Position numbers and translations under genes: made by a program
Shown here: one piece after another, positions 9,083 through 17,569 of the stretch
How positions within the stretch are numbered: the stretch's first letter is position 1
Layout: every line of letters starts with the position of its first letter
DNA from: Marine Group II euryarchaeote MED-G38
GTDB taxonomy: Archaea; Thermoplasmatota; Poseidoniia; Poseidoniales; Thalassarchaeaceae
Length of the DNA stretch: 41,770 nucleotides
Direction: 5' to 3'
Assembly (NCBI GenBank): GCA_002457145.1
Contig: NTJP01000012.1
Coordinates: forward strand, 1-41,770
The notes under the pieces: model-generated
What the model saw: only the letters and a program-made list of their open reading frames with translations
What the model was told of the DNA's origin: nothing
Databases searched by the model: none

Positions 9083-9802
9083 ATGTCCAGAATACTTGAT
9101 GTAAAGGGATTAGAAGGAGGATATGGTACAGTCCAGATTTTACATGGTATTGATTTACATGTTGAAGAAGGTGAATTTGTAACTATAATTGGGCCCAATG
9201 GCTGTGGAAAGTCAACTTTCATCAAGGTTATTTTTGGTATTGCTACACACTATAATGGGAGTATATTGTACAAAAACGAAACAATTTCTAATTGGCGTAC
9301 GGACCAATTAGTAAATAATGGAATTGCATATGTCCCCCAAGTTGACAATGTATTTCCTTCATTGTCAATATTTGAGAATTTACAAATGGGCGGTAATTCT
9401 TTACCTACTAAAGTTCTTAATGATCGAATAGAAGAAGCTTTAGACATGTTTCCCGATTTAAGAACACGAGTGCACGATTTAGCTGCCTCATTATCAGGAG
9501 GAGAAAGGCAGATGTTAGCAATTTCTAGAGCACTAATATCCAAACCTAAATTCCTTCTTTTAGATGAACCAACTGCTGCACTTTCTCCACTATATCAGTC
9601 TCAGATAATAGATAAGATAGATGAATTAAGAGATACAGGAATAACCATATTGATAGTAGAGCAGAATGCACGACTATCACTATCAAAATCGGATAGAGGA
9701 TATATTTTTGCCAATGGTAAAGTAGTACACACTGGAGATGCAAAAGACATTCTAAATGATCCTGAGATCGGCGAATATTTCTTGGGAAATAAATCAGATT
9801 AA
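9083..9802 (+). CDS. livF: branched-chain amino acid ABC transporter ATPase LivF
   Basis: Second cytoplasmic ATPase of the importer, 239 residues. Walker A is GPNGCGKST, signature LSGGERQMLAISRAL and Walker B FLLLDEP. The H-loop position reads VEQN, with glutamine in place of histidine as is usual for LivF. The C-terminal DPEIGEYFLG also matches the family. It lies nine bases after livG and ends the operon; its stop is one base from the convergent stop of the esterase gene, so the two transcripts must terminate inside each other's 3' ends. Confidence 0.92.
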   Translation: MSRILDVKGLEGGYGTVQILHGIDLHVEEGEFVTIIGPNGCGKSTFIKVIFGIATHYNGSILYKNETISNWRTDQLVNNGIAYVPQVDNVFPSLSIFENLQMGGNSLPTKVLNDRIEEALDMFPDLRTRVHDLAASLSGGERQMLAISRALISKPKFLLLDEPTAALSPLYQSQIIDKIDELRDTGITILIVEQNARLSLSKSDRGYIFANGKVVHTGDAKDILNDPEIGEYFLGNKSD

Positions 9803-9803
9803 T

Positions 9804-10829
9804 TTATTCTGTTAATGAATTATAAATGAATGGAAATGATACATCCATCCTATAATCAACAGATGAGTGATTGTCATCAAATTCTTCATGAATATGTTTT
9901 ATTCCAAGTTTATTCATCTTATCTGATAATTGTCTTGCTCCGAAATGAAGATTATACTGATCTCTAAAACCACAATCAATAAAAATTCCTTTCAAACTTT
10001 TTAGATTTTCTTGAACATCGTTACGATCAATCATAATTACGGGATCATTCTTCAACCATTCTGCCCATCTAGTTTCATCTAAAACGCAGGTTCTAAGATC
10101 AACTGGGAGCCTTATTCCCATTGGTCCATCAGGATCTGGGTCATAGAAAGCACCCATTGCCACCATCATTAGTACGTGAAAATCATCATGACTCATTTTC
10201 TTTGTTGACTTGACATGTTCAAGAAAACCTTCTATTCCTCCATGTTTTTCAAGATGCGTTACGGATTTTGGAAAATCTCCCATGAATAAAGAATCAAAAC
10301 CCATATCACCAGAATGACAAGCTAGCGCTCCCCAATGTTCTCCATACAACATTCCATGAACTATTGCACCATATCCTCCACTGGATTTTCCAAATACTGC
10401 ACGATTATTTTTACCTTTTAAAACTGGAAAACTTTGTTCTATTTCAGGAATCATTTCTTGAATTAAAAAATCAGCCCAGTTACCCACTGCGATACTATTG
10501 ATGTATTGATTACCTCCCAAAATTGTAAAACAATCAGGGAGAGCAACAATCACTTCTCCCATTTTTCCCTCATCTACTAATCTTTCAACTCTTTGTGGAA
10601 TAGACTCCGCAAAAGGTTTCCAATTAGTATGAGCAAATCCACTACCAGTATATCCTACTAAATCAACAAATAATGGATACTCTTTCCCACTTTCTTCCCA
10701 ATTTGGTGGTAAGTACATGGCAACTTGTCTTGAACTAGGATCTCCTAACATATTCCCTTCAAGAGCTTTCGAATTAATTGTTATAATTTTGATTTCACCT
10801 TTAATCGGACCAAATGTATGCATTGGCAT
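9804..10829 (-). CDS. putative esterase (alpha/beta hydrolase, esterase D/EstA type)
   Basis: Predicted alpha/beta-fold serine hydrolase of 341 residues. The nucleophile elbow GKSSGGYGA places Ser149 in a GxSxG motif. Likely acid and base lie in DCGFRDQYNL and in the late HEEFDDNHSSVDYR segment. The N-terminal part (SRQVAMYLPPNW, PLFVDLVGYTGSG) matches the putative-esterase family, which includes S-formylglutathione hydrolase and mycolyltransferase-like enzymes. No signal peptide is visible, so it is probably cytoplasmic; substrate unknown. The ATG at 10829 follows the DUF296 stop by one base, with AAGGAGAG in the end of that gene as ribosome binding site, so the two form an operon. Confidence 0.8.
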   Translation of the reverse strand: MPMHTFGPIKGEIKIITINSKALEGNMLGDPSSRQVAMYLPPNWEESGKEYPLFVDLVGYTGSGFAHTNWKPFAESIPQRVERLVDEGKMGEVIVALPDCFTILGGNQYINSIAVGNWADFLIQEMIPEIEQSFPVLKGKNNRAVFGKSSGGYGAIVHGMLYGEHWGALACHSGDMGFDSLFMGDFPKSVTHLEKHGGIEGFLEHVKSTKKMSHDDFHVLMMVAMGAFYDPDPDGPMGIRLPVDLRTCVLDETRWAEWLKNDPVIMIDRNDVQENLKSLKGIFIDCGFRDQYNLHFGARQLSDKMNKLGIKHIHEEFDDNHSSVDYRMDVSFPFIYNSLTE

Positions 10830-10830
10830 T

Positions 10831-11268
10831 TTAATCTCTCCTTAATTCTAATTTAACAAAAGCGCCATCTCCAGCAACTCTACACATCATATTGGGTTTC
10901 ACTCCATCTGCTAAAATCCTGAGATGTATCTCAGCTGTTACTGTTACTGTAGCACTAAACAAATGCCCCCCGAGTACATTCATATCATCATCAGACATAA
11001 CGATGTGTATGTGAGTAAAAGGACCATCAGGACCTGGGCATAGATTGCCTTGAGTAGATAGTAATTCAACTGGTCCAGAATATTTAGTTTTTTGATATAC
11101 TCCCTCAGCATCAAGGTACGCTACTTCAGCATCATGAATTCTGCCTATGCCACTTGTTATTATGGCGCTCTCTATTCCTTCATCTGACAAACTTCGTATT
11201 GACTCATGAATCTCTTCTCCTGGGTCTAATCTGACAAAAACATCTTTGTCCGATACTATATATTCCAT
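10831..11268 (-). CDS. PPC/DUF296 domain protein
   Basis: Small 145-residue protein of the plant-and-prokaryote-conserved (PPC, DUF296) family, which forms trimers. Recognised by the GIESAIITSGIGRI start, the FTHIHIVMSDDD stretch with its paired histidines, and GGHLFSATVTVTAEIHL, where a third histidine completes a typical metal-binding set. Plant relatives carry an AT-hook and bind DNA; this one has no AT-hook, and free-standing prokaryotic versions have no settled function. It is first gene of a two-gene operon with the esterase. A strong AGGAGG lies about 13 bases before the ATG, wider than usual, and the gap holds the TTTATCCCGAAA motif noted separately. Confidence 0.82.
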   Translation of the reverse strand: MEYIVSDKDVFVRLDPGEEIHESIRSLSDEGIESAIITSGIGRIHDAEVAYLDAEGVYQKTKYSGPVELLSTQGNLCPGPDGPFTHIHIVMSDDDMNVLGGHLFSATVTVTAEIHLRILADGVKPNMMCRVAGDGAFVKLELRRD

Positions 11269-11269
11269 A

Positions 11270-11281
11270 TTTCGGGATAAA
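11270..11281 (-). promoter_or_regulatory. TTTATCCCGAAA motif before the DUF296 gene
   Basis: A 12-base word ending one base before the start codon. The same word occurs four bases before the start of the minus-strand gene at 38012. No function is known to me. Confidence 0.3.
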
Positions 11282-11466
11282 CCTCCTTCCTTTGAAGGTC
11301 TCGACTACTCAATTCAATTTCTCGCTAAATTAAGTTTTTTTTCCAGTAGAAGTTTTTTTTAATTTATTTCATAGCAGGTTATCATTTATTTTTCCAGTTG
11401 AAATGAAGGGGTTCCATGTGATGTCCAATTTGATTATGTACCTCCCCTGTGGTTCGACAAAGCCGG

Positions 11467-11472
11467 GAGGAC
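11467..11472 (+). promoter_or_regulatory. ribosome binding site that fixes the mcm start
   Basis: GGAGGA two bases upstream of ATGATG at 11475-11480. It favours this start over the in-frame ATG at 11403, which has no comparable site and would add a 24-residue, non-conserved-looking extension. Confidence 0.55.
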
Positions 11473-11474
11473 AA

Positions 11475-13640
11475 ATGATGACAATTCACATCCAAGATTC
11501 CAGTGCAAGATGGAAAACTTTCCTCACAACTGCGAAGGAAGATGAAATATTATTACTACTCACAAAACAATCTAATACTCCTGTTTTACAAATCTCTTTC
11601 CACGAATTACAATCATTTGATCCTGAATTTGCTGATTGGATTTTGCAAGACCCACGATCTGTATTAGATAGCGGTTCTAAAATGCTTAACGACCTTTGTC
11701 TTGAAAGAAGCGGCTCTCCAATTCACTGTCTTATACGAATAGGAGAATTACCAGGAGACGCTCGGATCCATCTACGAGAAATAGGCAGCGAATCAATCAG
11801 TAAATTTTGTAGCGTTGATGTTGTTGTCAATAAAGTTTCAGAAATTAAACCCAGATTGTACATGGCCACATTCAAATGTGAAACCTGCGGATGCGAACAA
11901 GATGTAGAACAGAAAGATGAGAGAGAATTGAAAGAACCTTTAAGATGCCCAGAATTAAAAGGCGGTTGCGGTTCTTTTGTACGTAAGGGAGAAACCACAT
12001 TCCAACTGATGATGCAAGCTTCCAAAATGATCAACAATCAGCTAATTGAGGTATCAGAACTCCCTGAGAATGTTCCTAGTGGTTCTCAACCAACAAGAGG
12101 AATATTATTTCTAGAGCGAGATTTAGTTCTAAGTTTAGTACCAGGAGATAGAATTTCTGCTAATGTAATTCCACAAGTAAGACCTGAATTTAAACGAAAT
12201 AAGAAAACTCCAATGTTTGAGATTGTTTATGATTTAATAAGTGCGGAACATGAGTCTACGCCTTTTACTGAAATTAATATTGATGATGAGGATACTGAAA
12301 CTATAATCTCAATTTCTAAAAGACCAGATTTACTTACTTACATGTACAAATCGATTGCTCCATCCATCTTCGCTGCTGATGAAAAATTAGAATTTGTTAA
12401 GCGTACTTTAGCTTTACAATTATTCGGTGGCGTTTCTAGACTCAATAATGATGGAACAAGGTCTAGAGGGGACATTCATATTCTTTTAATGGGAGATCCA
12501 GGTGTTGCCAAATCTCAACTATTGAAATATATGTCACATATATCTCCTAGAGGGAAGTATGCGTCTGGAGGAGGAGTATCCGCTGCAGGCCTTACAGCGG
12601 CTGCAGTAAAAGATGCATTCAATGATGGACGTTTTGCACTTGAAGCTGGAATATTGCCACTTTCTGATAGAGGTCTAGCAGCAATTGATGAATTTGATAA
12701 AATTACTTCAGCAGACAGAGGTTCCATGCATGAAGCTATGGAACAACAAAGTATTCACATTGCAAAAGGAGGCCTTACTGCTCGTCTTCCTACTAGATGT
12801 GCTGTTTTGGCTGCAGCAAATCCTAAAACTGGACGTTTTTCTAATAGAAATAACAGGTCTTCTGTGCTATACTCATTTCAAGAAACTGGATTAGAGTCAC
12901 CATTAGCATCACGTTTTGATGTTATTTGGTTGTTGAGAGATGAGATTGCTTTACAAAACGACGAGAGAATTGCTAAGCATATTTTGGCAACACGTGCAAA
13001 AGGAACAACAGAATCTATGAGGGATAAAGGACTAATTTTTGACAAACCAAAAGAGGAAGGTATCACGAATATTGGTGTTGACGGTAATGAACATCTGACT
13101 ACATCATTTTTGAGAAAATATGTGGCTTATGCCAAACTAAATGTTTTTCCACAATTAAATGAAGAAGCAAGATTATTATTACTTGAATTTTACAGGGATG
13201 AGAGACAATCTTTCTACAGAGAAGATCAAAAAGAAGACCATAATGATGAAACTAGTAAAGTTCCGATCACAGCACGTGCTTTAGAAGCATTAAGTAGATT
13301 AGCTGAAGCACATGCTAGAATGCATCTTAGAGATATTGGAACAGAGATAGATGCAAAGGTTGCAATAGCTGTTTTTAGACACTGGAGGTCTGAAGGAAAT
13401 GTCGAAGATGAATCAGAATTCCACAGCAGTAGGGCTGCTAAAAGAATTAGCCCAGATAAGGTAGTCAGACAAATTATTACAAAATTATGTGAAGATAAGG
13501 GCGAAGCGTCAATTGAGGAAATATATGAGGCAGCAAATAAAAAAGAAATAGAACATTTCGAAGTAGACCGTATTATTAGCAAATTAAGGCAAGGCGGATT
13601 ATTGTTCAGTCCTAGAGAAGGCGCATATTCATTTGCTTAG
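11475..13640 (+). CDS. mcm: MCM replicative DNA helicase
   Basis: Archaeal homohexameric helicase that unwinds DNA ahead of the replication fork, 721 residues from ATG 11475. The N-terminal OB domain carries a zinc ribbon (Cys135, Cys138, Cys158, Cys165). The AAA+ core has the MCM-type Walker A GDPGVAKS (340-347, with the Ala-Lys-Ser variant typical of MCM), Walker B IDEFDK (404-409) and the arginine finger SRFD (479-482). The C-terminal about 80 residues look like the winged-helix domain. The length is slightly above the usual 650-690, mostly from a hydrophilic insert after the AAA+ core (REDQKEDHNDE). It is followed by gatE after 26 bases. No intein is present at the usual Walker A site. 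Confidence 0.95.
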   Translation: MMTIHIQDSSARWKTFLTTAKEDEILLLLTKQSNTPVLQISFHELQSFDPEFADWILQDPRSVLDSGSKMLNDLCLERSGSPIHCLIRIGELPGDARIHLREIGSESISKFCSVDVVVNKVSEIKPRLYMATFKCETCGCEQDVEQKDERELKEPLRCPELKGGCGSFVRKGETTFQLMMQASKMINNQLIEVSELPENVPSGSQPTRGILFLERDLVLSLVPGDRISANVIPQVRPEFKRNKKTPMFEIVYDLISAEHESTPFTEINIDDEDTETIISISKRPDLLTYMYKSIAPSIFAADEKLEFVKRTLALQLFGGVSRLNNDGTRSRGDIHILLMGDPGVAKSQLLKYMSHISPRGKYASGGGVSAAGLTAAAVKDAFNDGRFALEAGILPLSDRGLAAIDEFDKITSADRGSMHEAMEQQSIHIAKGGLTARLPTRCAVLAAANPKTGRFSNRNNRSSVLYSFQETGLESPLASRFDVIWLLRDEIALQNDERIAKHILATRAKGTTESMRDKGLIFDKPKEEGITNIGVDGNEHLTTSFLRKYVAYAKLNVFPQLNEEARLLLLEFYRDERQSFYREDQKEDHNDETSKVPITARALEALSRLAEAHARMHLRDIGTEIDAKVAIAVFRHWRSEGNVEDESEFHSSRAAKRISPDKVVRQIITKLCEDKGEASIEEIYEAANKKEIEHFEVDRIISKLRQGGLLFSPREGAYSFA

Positions 13641-13666
13641 TATTCACATCATTTATTGGTGAAAAT

Positions 13667-15754
13667 ATGAAAGGTAAAGACCTCTCGAATACAATTATTA
13701 TGGAGCCGATAGGAGACATTTCAGTTCCTGAAAATCTCAATCCAACTATTTTAGGATTCATGTGCGGATTAGAAATACATCAACAATTAGATACAGGCAA
13801 ACTTCATTCTAGGATGCCTAGTAAATTATTTGATTATAAATTTGAAGAAATTCCTAATACATGGAAAAAATCCACACGAAGACTTAGGCCTGCAAGAGGT
13901 GAAGGAGGTAAGATTGATGTTGCTGCACGATTTGAACATCGCCGTAATCGTTCATTTGTTTATTTTCAATCTCCCAATTCAAGTTTAGTTGAATTAGATG
14001 AAGCACCACCAGATGTACATGACAAAAATGCTGTAGATGTAGTATTAACGATGTCTGCAATGATGAACGCTAAACCTGTTACGGCACTACAGGCAATGCG
14101 CAAGACTGTGGTTGATGGATCAAATACAAGTGGTTTTCAGAGAACAACTTTAGTTGCAACCCAAGGTATTTTAGAAACTAAATCTGGAAAAGTAGGCATA
14201 GATGTCATTTGTCTTGAAGAAGACTCTGCTAGAAAACTCAATACTGAGAAAACTTCTAACGGTGATTTAGTATTTTATAACTTAGATAGACTTGGAATAC
14301 CACTAGTAGAAATAGCAACAGCACCCGATATAATATCTCCAGAACATGCAAAAGAAACTGCAATCCAATTAGGTTCTTTACTTAGGGATACTCGAAAAGT
14401 TCGTAGAGGATTAGGATCAATTCGTCAGGATCTAAACGTAAGTATTTCTTGTGGCGATAGGGTAGAAATAAAAGGGTGCCAAGACCTTGATTGGATTCCC
14501 AAAATAATAAGGTTAGAAATGGCTCGACAGATACATATGTACCGTTTAGCAAATGAGCTACGTAGTGAAGCTAATTTGCCAAAATTACCTCCTAATAGAT
14601 TAAATGATGAAATACCTATTGAAAATAGAGTTGCATTATTTACTAAATCTAAACTCAAACTCAAAATACATGATCTAACAGATCTATTTTTGGATTGTGA
14701 ATCAAGTATGATTCAAAAATCATTATCAAAGAAAGAAGTAGTACGGTGTATTATCTTACCAGGTTTTGCTGGTAAAATAGGTAATAAAAAATTAGATAAT
14801 AATGGTGCTCAGTTACCCAGACTTGGAAGAGAATTAGCAAGTGCAGCTAAATTAGCTGGAGTTGCAGGAATATTTCATTCCGATGAACTTCCAGCCTATG
14901 GAATTACGGATTCCGATATCAATTCTATCATAGATCAACTTTCTTTAGATAAGTCAGATGCATTTGTACTATGTGTGGCCCCAAACTGGCAAGCAGATCT
15001 TGCTTTAGAATCCGTGTTAAATAGAGCTAGATCTGCATATCATAGAATTATTCAAGAAGTTAGGAATGTTGTAATTAAAAAAGGACAGCCAGATGATGGA
15101 ACTACTACTGCAATGCGACCACTCCCAGGCAGCGCTCGTATGTATCCAGAAACAGATGTACCAATTCTAAAAATTAAAGAAGAAAGATGGAAAAATGTCC
15201 TCGAAAACATCCCACTAACTCCGCAAGAACGCTATGATAGAATTTCTGAAATAGGAGTTTCGGATAATCAATTAGATGCTATATTAAGGGCTGAATTAGA
15301 TGATACACTAATTGAAGGTGTGGAAGGAAAAATCGATGAAGCAATTCCTGCTCTTCCACCAAAAGCTTGGGCAACAGCTATTTTAGAAAATCCTGAAAAA
15401 ATCCCATATCCTATTTTGGCTGCATCAATCCATCTCCGAGAGTCAAACCTTCTAACGCGTGAAGGAGTTACAGCAATTAATAAATTGGCAATTAATGCTA
15501 ATGTTCAAAATTCAGAACTTATCGGTTGGATGTCAGAAAAAATTACTGATCTTGGATATTCGCCAGCTGATAGTAATGATGTAGAAGCAGCTATTGATGA
15601 AGTAATTAATGAAATGTCTGATATGGTTAAAAGCAGAGGTATGGGTTCTCTAGGACCATTAATGGGTATTGTTATGAAAAAACTAGGTGGCTCAGCAGAT
15701 GGTAAAATAGTAAATAAATTATTAAAATCAAAAATTGAAGAATTCTCTAAATAG
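13667..15754 (+). CDS. gatE: glutamyl-tRNA(Gln) amidotransferase subunit E
   Basis: Archaea-specific subunit that, with the GatD asparaginase, converts Glu-tRNA(Gln) to Gln-tRNA(Gln). Evidence is the CGLEIHQQLDTGKLHS opening, RRNRSFVYFQSPNSSLVELDE, the conserved ALQAMRKTVVDGSNTSGFQRT segment, and the GSIRQDLNVSI / GDRVEIKG core. A GAD-type insert follows (GFAGKIGN to LALESVLNRARSAYH), and the C-terminal part is the YqeY-like tRNA-binding tail (MVKSRGMGSLGPLMG). At 695 residues it is somewhat longer than typical GatE (about 620-640) because of an N-terminal extension and insertions. GGTGA sits four bases before the ATG. GatD is not in this window. The gene implies that the organism lacks or does not depend on GlnRS. 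Confidence 0.94.
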   Translation: MKGKDLSNTIIMEPIGDISVPENLNPTILGFMCGLEIHQQLDTGKLHSRMPSKLFDYKFEEIPNTWKKSTRRLRPARGEGGKIDVAARFEHRRNRSFVYFQSPNSSLVELDEAPPDVHDKNAVDVVLTMSAMMNAKPVTALQAMRKTVVDGSNTSGFQRTTLVATQGILETKSGKVGIDVICLEEDSARKLNTEKTSNGDLVFYNLDRLGIPLVEIATAPDIISPEHAKETAIQLGSLLRDTRKVRRGLGSIRQDLNVSISCGDRVEIKGCQDLDWIPKIIRLEMARQIHMYRLANELRSEANLPKLPPNRLNDEIPIENRVALFTKSKLKLKIHDLTDLFLDCESSMIQKSLSKKEVVRCIILPGFAGKIGNKKLDNNGAQLPRLGRELASAAKLAGVAGIFHSDELPAYGITDSDINSIIDQLSLDKSDAFVLCVAPNWQADLALESVLNRARSAYHRIIQEVRNVVIKKGQPDDGTTTAMRPLPGSARMYPETDVPILKIKEERWKNVLENIPLTPQERYDRISEIGVSDNQLDAILRAELDDTLIEGVEGKIDEAIPALPPKAWATAILENPEKIPYPILAASIHLRESNLLTREGVTAINKLAINANVQNSELIGWMSEKITDLGYSPADSNDVEAAIDEVINEMSDMVKSRGMGSLGPLMGIVMKKLGGSADGKIVNKLLKSKIEEFSK

Positions 15755-15762
15755 ATTTCAAA

Positions 15763-15806
15763 AGTAATGTTTATACTCTTTATTACAATCATTTAGTAAT
15801 GTTTAT
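15763..15806 (+). promoter_or_regulatory. promoter region with duplicated AGTAATGTTTAT element
   Basis: The 12-base word AGTAATGTTTAT occurs at 15763-15774 and 15795-15806, 32 bases apart (about three helical turns). The first copy runs into a TATA-like TTTATACT at 15771-15778, and the second would overlap the expected transcription start. This layout suits a repressor operator for the DUF4430/ECF pair; that role is inference. Confidence 0.4.
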
Positions 15807-15833
15807 TTTGCTTATTATGTTGGTAAGGAATCC

Positions 15834-16472
15834 ATGAATGCTTTAATTCCATTTATCTTAACTTTCTTATCTATATCAATTTTTATTTATCAAACAACAA
15901 AAATGGAAACTAATTTATTTCCAAAAGCATTTGCTACTTTTTCATTGCTCTTCATAATAATTACCTTTTCTTCAATATCTACAGAATGGAATAGGATGTC
16001 TTCAGAACTTGTTGATGAAGCAGATGACCCCCATTATGGACTTCCTGATTTATGGGATGGAAAGCAAGCAGTATGCTTCCATTTTCCAGCAGATTCTACA
16101 CCCTCTAATTTTAATGATGGTCGTCACCATTTTGATTATGACGGTACAGATTTCAAAACTGATAAAAATTGGGATTCCACTGGAGCCTGCGTCGGTGGTT
16201 TTGAGGGTTATGAAAATGGAGTAGATCTTCTCAATGCTGCTGTGGAGGCTACAGGTACAACCTTTGCATATGATTATACACAATATCCTGCAGGTATATT
16301 TATTGATAGTATTGCAGGAGTTATTCCTTGTGAGGCATTAACTTGTGCAGTAGATTTTTCATCCGGATTTTATTGGCAACTTCTCCATAATGGAGCATAT
16401 TCTCCGGTGGGCATTTCCGACGTGGTACTAGATGATGATAGTGTATTGACTTGGCAATTGGCTTCATATTAA
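15834..16472 (+). CDS. membrane-anchored DUF4430 domain protein
   Basis: Predicted extracellular protein of 212 residues anchored by an N-terminal helix (about 5-45, two hydrophobic stretches). The C-terminal half fits DUF4430, a fold related to the C-terminal domain of transcobalamin: a ligand-facing GVDLLNAAVEATG helix, then FYWQLLHNGAYSPVGISDVV and a VLTWQL final strand. The acidic, Trp- and His-containing middle part (about 60-125) is not recognised. AAGGA five bases upstream supports the ATG. The next gene, 46 bases on, is an ECF-type S-component, so the two probably form an uptake pair in which this protein captures or presents a corrinoid or another micronutrient. Ligand specificity is inferred only. 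Confidence 0.6.
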   Translation: MNALIPFILTFLSISIFIYQTTKMETNLFPKAFATFSLLFIIITFSSISTEWNRMSSELVDEADDPHYGLPDLWDGKQAVCFHFPADSTPSNFNDGRHHFDYDGTDFKTDKNWDSTGACVGGFEGYENGVDLLNAAVEATGTTFAYDYTQYPAGIFIDSIAGVIPCEALTCAVDFSSGFYWQLLHNGAYSPVGISDVVLDDDSVLTWQLASY

Positions 16473-16518
16473 TCACAACTATGAATAACAAGGTTCTAGA
16501 CGAGAGGGTTACGATAAC

Positions 16519-17175
16519 ATGATTGATGCACATGCAGTTGACTTAGGGCCTTATGGTTTACTTTTAGTTAATTTAGCCCTATTATCTATGATAGGTTGGG
16601 CATTATGGAAAACTGAAAAGAATATATCTTCTCAAAGCGATATGATTGTTCTGGGACTTCTGGGAATTTTTGCAGTTTCAGGACGAATCCTACTTGAACC
16701 AATACCAAATGTACAACCTGTAACAGTAATAGTTCTAATGAGTGGTATTTACTTTGGTTTTACTAGATCAATTATTCTTGCTACTTCTGTTGCTTTAGTT
16801 TCTAATATTTTTCTTGGTCATGGTCTATGGACCTTATACCAAGCCTTTGGATGGTCATTAATAGGCCTAATTGGTTCATTGTTATCAGATAAATTACATT
16901 CAAAAAATATTACTTCCAACACTCCTCTGATGATAATAGCAGCACTTTCTGGTTTCATTTTTGATTGGACGGTATCTCTTAGCGTTCTACACACTTTAGG
17001 TCCTGACTTATTGCTCTTGTATCTCTTCTCAGGTATTCCATTTGATTTACTTCATGCTGCTGGAAATATGTTCTTTGTCGCTTGGCTTGCTTCTCCATTG
17101 AGTGAAATCATGACTCGTCATGTAACTGTAAAAAAGCCATCGGCGGTGAAAGAACTTGTCCAAAATCGGATTTGA
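16519..17175 (+). CDS. ECF transporter S-component-like integral membrane protein
   Basis: Hydrophobic 218-residue protein with about six membrane helices. The GRILLEPIPNVQPVTVIVLMSG segment near residues 55-75 and the following YFGFTRSIILATSVALVSNIFLGHGLWTLYQAFGW pattern are typical of energy-coupling-factor substrate-binding (S) subunits. Such proteins bind vitamins or metals in the membrane and need EcfA ATPases and EcfT, neither of which is encoded here, so a shared module elsewhere is expected. The preceding DUF4430 gene suggests cobalamin or a related compound. Its last 20 bases overlap the start proposed for pth2. Confidence 0.65.
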   Translation: MIDAHAVDLGPYGLLLVNLALLSMIGWALWKTEKNISSQSDMIVLGLLGIFAVSGRILLEPIPNVQPVTVIVLMSGIYFGFTRSIILATSVALVSNIFLGHGLWTLYQAFGWSLIGLIGSLLSDKLHSKNITSNTPLMIIAALSGFIFDWTVSLSVLHTLGPDLLLLYLFSGIPFDLLHAAGNMFFVAWLASPLSEIMTRHVTVKKPSAVKELVQNRI

Positions 17176-17527
17176 AACTACAATGGTATTGGTCACACGG
17201 AATGACCTTCAATTATCGAGAGGTAAATTAGCAGCACAATGCAGTCATGCAACAGCAGAATGTGTCTTAAAAGCAAAAAGACAATCACCCCAAATTCTTG
17301 AAAAATATTTGAAAAGTGGTGCAAGAAAGATTGTATGTTCTACTTCAAATATTGATGCATTAAAAAGAATATATGGAGAGGCAAAAGCCGCAGGTCTAAT
17401 TTGTTACATGGTAATGGATGCAGGACATACAGAGATACCTGCAGGAACCACTACAGTTGTAGGGATAGGCCCGGGAATGAGAAATTCTATTGATAAAATA
17501 ACAAGTAGCCTACCTTTAGTTAAATAA
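17156..17527 (+). CDS. pth2: peptidyl-tRNA hydrolase Pth2
   Basis: Archaeal/eukaryotic-type peptidyl-tRNA hydrolase that frees tRNA from stalled peptidyl-tRNAs. The core reads VLVTRNDLQLSRGKLAAQCSHA, then CYMVMDAGHTEIPAGTTTVVGIGPG, matching Pth2 (KLAAQ with catalytic region, and the G-T-x-T-x-x-G-I-G-P loop). Two starts are possible. TTG 17156 has GGTGA six bases upstream and gives 123 residues with a full first strand; ATG 17183 lacks a site and would trim that strand slightly. I prefer the TTG, which overlaps the upstream gene by 20 bases and suggests coupled translation. Confidence 0.9.
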   Translation: MSKIGFETTMVLVTRNDLQLSRGKLAAQCSHATAECVLKAKRQSPQILEKYLKSGARKIVCSTSNIDALKRIYGEAKAAGLICYMVMDAGHTEIPAGTTTVVGIGPGMRNSIDKITSSLPLVK

Positions 17528-17569
17528 TCTTCCAAAATAGTCATGAATAATGTTCTGTTCTGAAGAACT

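Noticed and set aside
11403-11474. N-terminal extension of MCM from ATG 11403
   Set aside because: A strong GGAGGA sits inside this stretch two bases before ATGATG at 11475, and the extension does not resemble the MCM N-terminus.
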